Shown here: piece after piece, positions 60,195 through 64,000 of the stretch
How positions within the stretch are numbered: position 1 is the first letter of the stretch
How the letters are laid out: every line of letters starts with the position of its first letter
Assembly: GCA_037349315.1 (NCBI GenBank)
Contig: JBAIAC010000024.1
Coordinates: 37,745,501 to 37,809,500 of the forward strand
DNA length: 64,000 nt
Origin: Chelydra serpentina
Lineage: Eukaryota; Chordata; Testudines; Chelydridae
Direction of reading: 5' to 3'
Program-made: the position numbers and the translations under genes
The notes under the pieces: generated by a model
Seen by the model: only the letters and a program-made list of their open reading frames with translations
Told to the model about the DNA's origin: nothing
Database searches by the model: none

Positions 60195-61066
60195 CAGGAC
60201 CAGAGAAGACTGAAGAACTTCAGAAAAACTTTGGAGTTTATTGCTCCAAAACCACAGCCAACACCTGGTGTTGTCACTAATCTCAAACAGTCCCTTGGGA
60301 GTATGAGATGTTGACAGGGACACTGCATCAGGCAGTGTTCAAGTGTTTACCTAGTTCCTCTGCATTCACATTTGGGGTCATTCCTCAACTTCCACTTGGT
60401 CCTATTGTCACCAGTCTTTGCCACCCCATCTCTCACTTGATTTAGAGGGCACCAATATTTTTGTTCAAGGTCAGTGCCAGGAGGGAGTCATTTTGAAGGA
60501 ACCAGGTTCTCCAAGGTCATCGGCATTTCCTGCCATTTTGTTACTCTGTAGCCTTCCACAATGATATTTTGGGATAAGGGATTTTCAGAGACAAAGTTCT
60601 TTCTGGACTTCACCCTCTTGGTGATGGACTGGGTCCATGCAGCAGATGTCTTGGATGATGCACTTTTTTCTCTCTCCTTTTTACTAAAGGCCTCCCACCT
60701 CACTGATGGTGGTGCAATACCTGCAGGGCAATATAGCAATAGTATAAGAGCCTGTTTCAAGGTTTCTGTGATGATCCTACAGGACTGATTAAGTTCAGTA
60801 TCAATGTTGTGTGCATGGCTCAAGCATGCCCATACTGGGGCACAGTACTCCACAACTGAGTAACACAAGGTGAGACCTCGTTGCTGGAGTGTCATCTCTG
60901 AATATCAGTGTTTTGTCTAATGTGACCTATAGGTATGACAGTTCTTCAAAACGCTCAAGGATTGTGCCATCCCATGATATCTCAAGTTTCTGCTTGGCCT
61001 GATGGTGTTTCAGGTGGAAGGTGCACATATGTAGCTTTGCGGAGTTTTGAGAGGGATTTCTCCAGG
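60195..61066 (-). mobile_element. second LINE family, C-terminal half, minus strand
   Basis: On the minus strand the region encodes the post-RT C-terminus of a LINE with TFHLKHHQAKQKLEISWDGT near 61,020, LCYSVVEYCAPVWA near 60,830-60,860 and IAPPSVRWEA. A DNRTKWKLRNDPKCECRG segment and a cysteine-rich HCLMQCP stretch near 60,340-60,420 follow. The best frame is 60,895-60,488. It resembles vertebrate jockey/CR1-group LINEs, but the clade is not assigned. Its 5' boundary falls in the NPSK block, where the plus-strand half at 61,659-62,167 ends. Confidence 0.7.
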
Positions 61067-61074
61067 TAAAACAG

Positions 61075-61658
61075 GAGCAAATACAGGACCCTTGGGGTAA
61101 GTGGCTGTCTGTAGTGTGTGTTTGGGGGTACTTGCTGTGTGGAGAACATGGGGACCTGGGAGATGGGTCAGAAATAGGAGGGAGTGTGGGCTCTAATGAC
61201 AAAGAGATAGGAAGGTCAGGGCAAAACTGGGAGGCAAGATCAAATCAGTGTCTTAGATGCCTGTACACAAATACGAGAAGTATGGGTAATAAGCAGGAAG
61301 AACTGGAAGTGCTAATAAATAAATTCAACTATGACATTGTTGGCATCACCGAAACTTGGTGGGATAATACACGATTGGAATGTTGGTATGGATGGGTACA
61401 GCTTGCTCAGGAAGGACAGACAGGGGAAGAAGGGAGGAGGTGTTGCCTTATATATTAAAAATGTACACACTTGGACTGAGGTGGAGATGGACATAGGGGA
61501 CGGAAGTGTTGAGAGTCTCTGGGTTAGGCTAAAAGGGGTAAAAAACAAGGGTGATGTCATGCTAGGAGTCTACTACAGGCCACCTAACCAGGTGGAAGAG
61601 GTGGATGAGGCTTTTTTTTAAACAACTAACAAAATCATCCAAAGCACCAATAATGGAA
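61075..61658 (+). mobile_element. CR1 ORF2 endonuclease N-terminal fragment
   Basis: Encodes the start of the CR1 endonuclease: NTRSMGNKQEELE at about 61,271-61,310, ITETWWDN near 61,345-61,370, then in another frame DWNVGMDGY, GGGVALYIKN and GVYYRPPNQVEEVDEAFF to about 61,620. A loss of about 2 bases near 61,369 (ACACGATT where ACACACGATT is expected) causes the frame change. The homology ends at about 61,658, where another LINE family starts. A CR1 piece missing its 3' part is unusual and points to rearrangement or a later insertion. Confidence 0.82.
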
Positions 61659-62167
61659 GGGGAGCTGACTGATGAACACACCATTTTCCATCCAGGACGT
61701 TCATGTTGTGACCAAATTGTAAGCCTAACTCAATACATTGAGGATGGCATAGAAACCTGTAAAATTACAGGAGCTGTGCTTGTTGATCTGTTGGCTGCTT
61801 ATGACACTGTGAACTATCATGGACTTCTACTGAAATTGACAAAAATTTTGAGAAATATCAAGATGGTCGAGATCATCTCCTCACTTTTTGAGAGTCAGCA
61901 TTTCTTTGTTGAGATGGATGGTCAGAAAGCCTATGGCATACTGAATGGAATGGGCTGTCACAAGGTTCAGTGCTATCACCATCTCAATTTAACATCTATA
62001 TAAATGACAAACCAGAGTTTCTGGACTTGTGAAGATCCATTTATGCAGATGATGTTTGCATCACACCCAGTCAGAAACACTTGAGGACACTGTGTGCATT
62101 CTAACGGTTCCCTGAGCATACTTGGAAAAAATCACACACAGTTCCTGAATGCTAACCCTAGCAAGAT
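61659..62167 (+). mobile_element. second LINE family, RT half, plus strand
   Basis: Encodes the RT core of the same LINE family as 60,195-61,066: FHPGRSCCDQIVSLTQYIED (61,687-61,746), VLVDLLAAYDTVNYHGLLLK near 61,780-61,840, and after a frame change a FNIYINDKPEF block and a YADDVC catalytic box near 62,043-62,060. It ends at an NANPSK block (about 62,148-62,167), where the minus-strand CR1 begins. Confidence 0.72.
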
Positions 62168-64000
62168 TAATAGATTCATAGCTTCTAGGGCTGGAAGGGA
62201 CCTCAAGAGGTCATCGAGTCCAGCCCCCTGCCCTCATGGCAGGACCAAATACTGTCTAGACCATCCCTGATAGACATTTATCTAACCTACTCTTAAATAT
62301 CTCCAGAGATGGAGATTCCACAACCTCCCTGAGCAGTTTATTCCAGTGTTTAACCACCCTGACAGTTAGGAACTTTTTCCTAATGTCCAACCTAAAGCTA
62401 CCTTGCTGCAGTTTAAGCCCATTGCTTCTTGTTCTATCCTTAGAGGCTAAGATGAACAAGTTTTCTCCCTCCTCCTTATGACACCCTTTTAGATACCTGA
62501 AGACCGCTATCATGTCCCCTCTCAGTCTTCTCTTTTCCAAACTAAACAAACCCAATTCCTTCAGCCTTCCTTCATAGGTCATGTTCTCTAGACCCTTAAT
62601 CATTCTTGTTGCTCTTCTCTGGACCCTCTCCAATTTCTCCACATCTTTCTTGAAATGCGGTGCCCAGAACTGGACACAATACTCCAGCTGAGGCCTAACC
62701 AGCGCAGAGTAGAGCGGAAGAATGACTTCTCGTGTCTTGCTCACCACACACCTGTTAATGCAGCCCAGAATCAAGTTTGCTTTTTTTGCAACAGCATCAC
62801 ACTGTTGACTCAAATGTAGCTTGTGGTCCACTATAACCCCTAGATTCCTTTCAGCCGTACTCCTTCCTAGACAGTCTCCTCCCATTCTGTATGTGTGAAA
62901 CTGATTGTTCCTACCTAAGTGGAGCACTTTGCATTTGTCCTTATTAAACTTCATCCTGTTTACCTCTGACCATTTCTCCAATTTGTCCAGATCATTTTGA
63001 ATTATGACCCTATCCTCCAAAGCAGTTGCAATCCCTCCCAGTTTGGTATCATCTGCAAACTTAATAAGCATACTTTCTATGCCAATATCCAAGTCGTTGA
63101 TGAAGATATTGACCAGAGCCGGTCCCAAAACAGACCCTTGCGGAACCCCACTCGTTATACCTTTCCAGCAGAATTGGGAACCATTAATAACTACTCTCTG
63201 AGTATGATTATCCAGCCAGTTGTGCACTCACCTTATAGTAGCCCCATCTAAGTTGTATTTCCCTAGTTTATTGATAAGACTATCATGCGAGACCGTATCA
63301 AATGCCTTACTAAAGTCTAGGTATACCACATCCACCGCTTCTCCCTTATCCACAAGACTCGTTATCCTATCAAAGAAAGCTATCAGATTGGTTTGACATG
63401 ATTTGTTCTTTACAAATCCATGCTGGCTATTCCCTGTCACCTTACCACTTTCCAAGGGTTTGCAGATGATTTCCTTAATTACTTGCTCCATTATTTTCCC
63501 TGGCACAGAAGTTAAACTAACTGGTCTGTAGTTTCCTGGGTTGTTTTTATTTCCCTTTTTTATAGATGGGCACTATATTTGCCCTTTTCCAGTCTTCTGG
63601 AATCTCTCCTGTCTCCCATGATTTACCAAAAATAATAGCTAGAGGCTCAGATACCTCCTCTATTAGCTCCTTGAGTATGCTAGGATGCATTTCATCAGGT
63701 CCTGGTGACGTGCAGGCATCTAACTTATCTAAGTGATTTTTAACTTGTTCTTTTTTTATTTTATCTTCTAAACCTTCCCCCTTCCCATTAGCATTCACTA
63801 TGTTAGGCATTCCTTCAGACTTCTCGGTGAAGACCGAAACAAAGAAGTCATTAAGCATCTCTGCCATTTCCAAGTTTCCTGTTACTGTTTCTCCCTCCTC
63901 ACTGAGTAGTGGGCCTACCCCGTCCTTGGTCTTCCTCTTGCTTCTAATGTATTGATAAAAAGTTTTCTTGTTTCCCTTTATTCCTGTAGCTAGTTTGAGC
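62168..64000 (-). mobile_element. large CR1 LINE running off the window end
   Basis: The 3' end at 62,168 (AGATTCATAGCTTCTAGGG, complement of a CR1 tail) is followed leftward-sense by the 3' UTR and ORF2. RT sequence reaches the right window edge, so the 5' part lies outside. It belongs to a different subfamily from the young CR1 at 38,774. Confidence 0.92.
62256..63999 (-). pseudogene. CR1 reverse transcriptase, near-intact, partial in window
   Basis: The frame is open from the window edge (63,999) to 63,547 with [17 protein letters not shown] and a [14 protein letters not shown] block. One extra A in the GGGAA(A)TAAAAA run near 63,558 shifts the frame. The second part (63,506 upstream-open to 63,228) carries GNSQHGFVKNKSCQTNL and [17 protein letters not shown] at 63,228-63,230 replaces the Trp of the usual TIRWVHNW. 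The last part (63,227-62,256, 323 residues) holds [15 protein letters not shown], catalytic FADD at 63,048-63,059, [20 protein letters not shown] and the intact C-terminus ending CLSGMV. Only two lesions are seen in about 580 codons. Confidence 0.92.

Noticed and set aside
1..64000. a novel defence, biosynthetic or other multi-gene system
   Set aside because: No operon-like or clustered host genes are present. Every protein signature found belongs to retrotransposons.

Overview
The window looks like vertebrate nuclear DNA that is either intergenic or deep intronic. It is AT-rich, has no operons or ribosome binding sites, and every long open reading frame with a recognisable protein signature belongs to a retrotransposon. 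I recognise no host protein-coding gene, rRNA gene, functional tRNA gene or CRISPR array. CR1-type LINEs dominate, ending in ATTCTATG-type 3' tails. With them are an L2-like LINE, MIR-like SINEs that share its tail, Harbinger-like MITEs with GGGCTTGTCTACACT-type ends, and many short palindromic repeats containing CCATTGACTTCAATGG-like cores. That mix suggests a reptile, most likely a turtle; this is an inference from repeat families known from memory and was not checked against a database.

Layout: 1-16,000 is mostly unrecognised AT-rich DNA with one truncated CR1 (1,565-2,717), a (CA)n microsatellite, palindromic repeats, a tRNA-like SINE and an LTR-like sequence (12,985-13,850). 16,000-38,000 holds more old CR1 fragments, two related LTR-like insertions with perfect 5-bp target duplications (21,904-22,578 and 25,387-25,804), a Harbinger-like MITE with a TTA duplication, and several SINEs. 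38,090-43,712 is a stack of nested insertions: an old plus-strand CR1 split by a CR1-like 3'-end repeat, which is itself split by a GC-rich hAT-like MITE and by a younger 3.46-kb minus-strand CR1. That younger CR1 keeps ORF1 (zinc finger and SGNH esterase) and most of ORF2. 45,466-49,575 is a MIR-like SINE interrupted by an apparently full-length 3.86-kb non-LTR retrotransposon with an 8-bp target duplication. 50,475-53,350 is an L2-like LINE broken by two MITEs. 58,586-58,692 is a perfect 107-bp copy of part of that LINE. 59,640-64,000 is a pile of LINE fragments: an L3/CR1-like RT piece, a second LINE in two oppositely oriented halves, a CR1 endonuclease piece, and a large minus-strand CR1 running off the window end.

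Nothing here suggests that the genes act together as a pathway. The encoded proteins are endonuclease-reverse transcriptases and one ORF1 protein, all of which would have served their own element's retrotransposition (target-primed reverse transcription in the nucleus). All carry stops, frameshifts or deletions. The window is most informative about insertion history: nesting order, target duplications, one rearranged LINE, one templated duplication, and SINE-LINE tail sharing.
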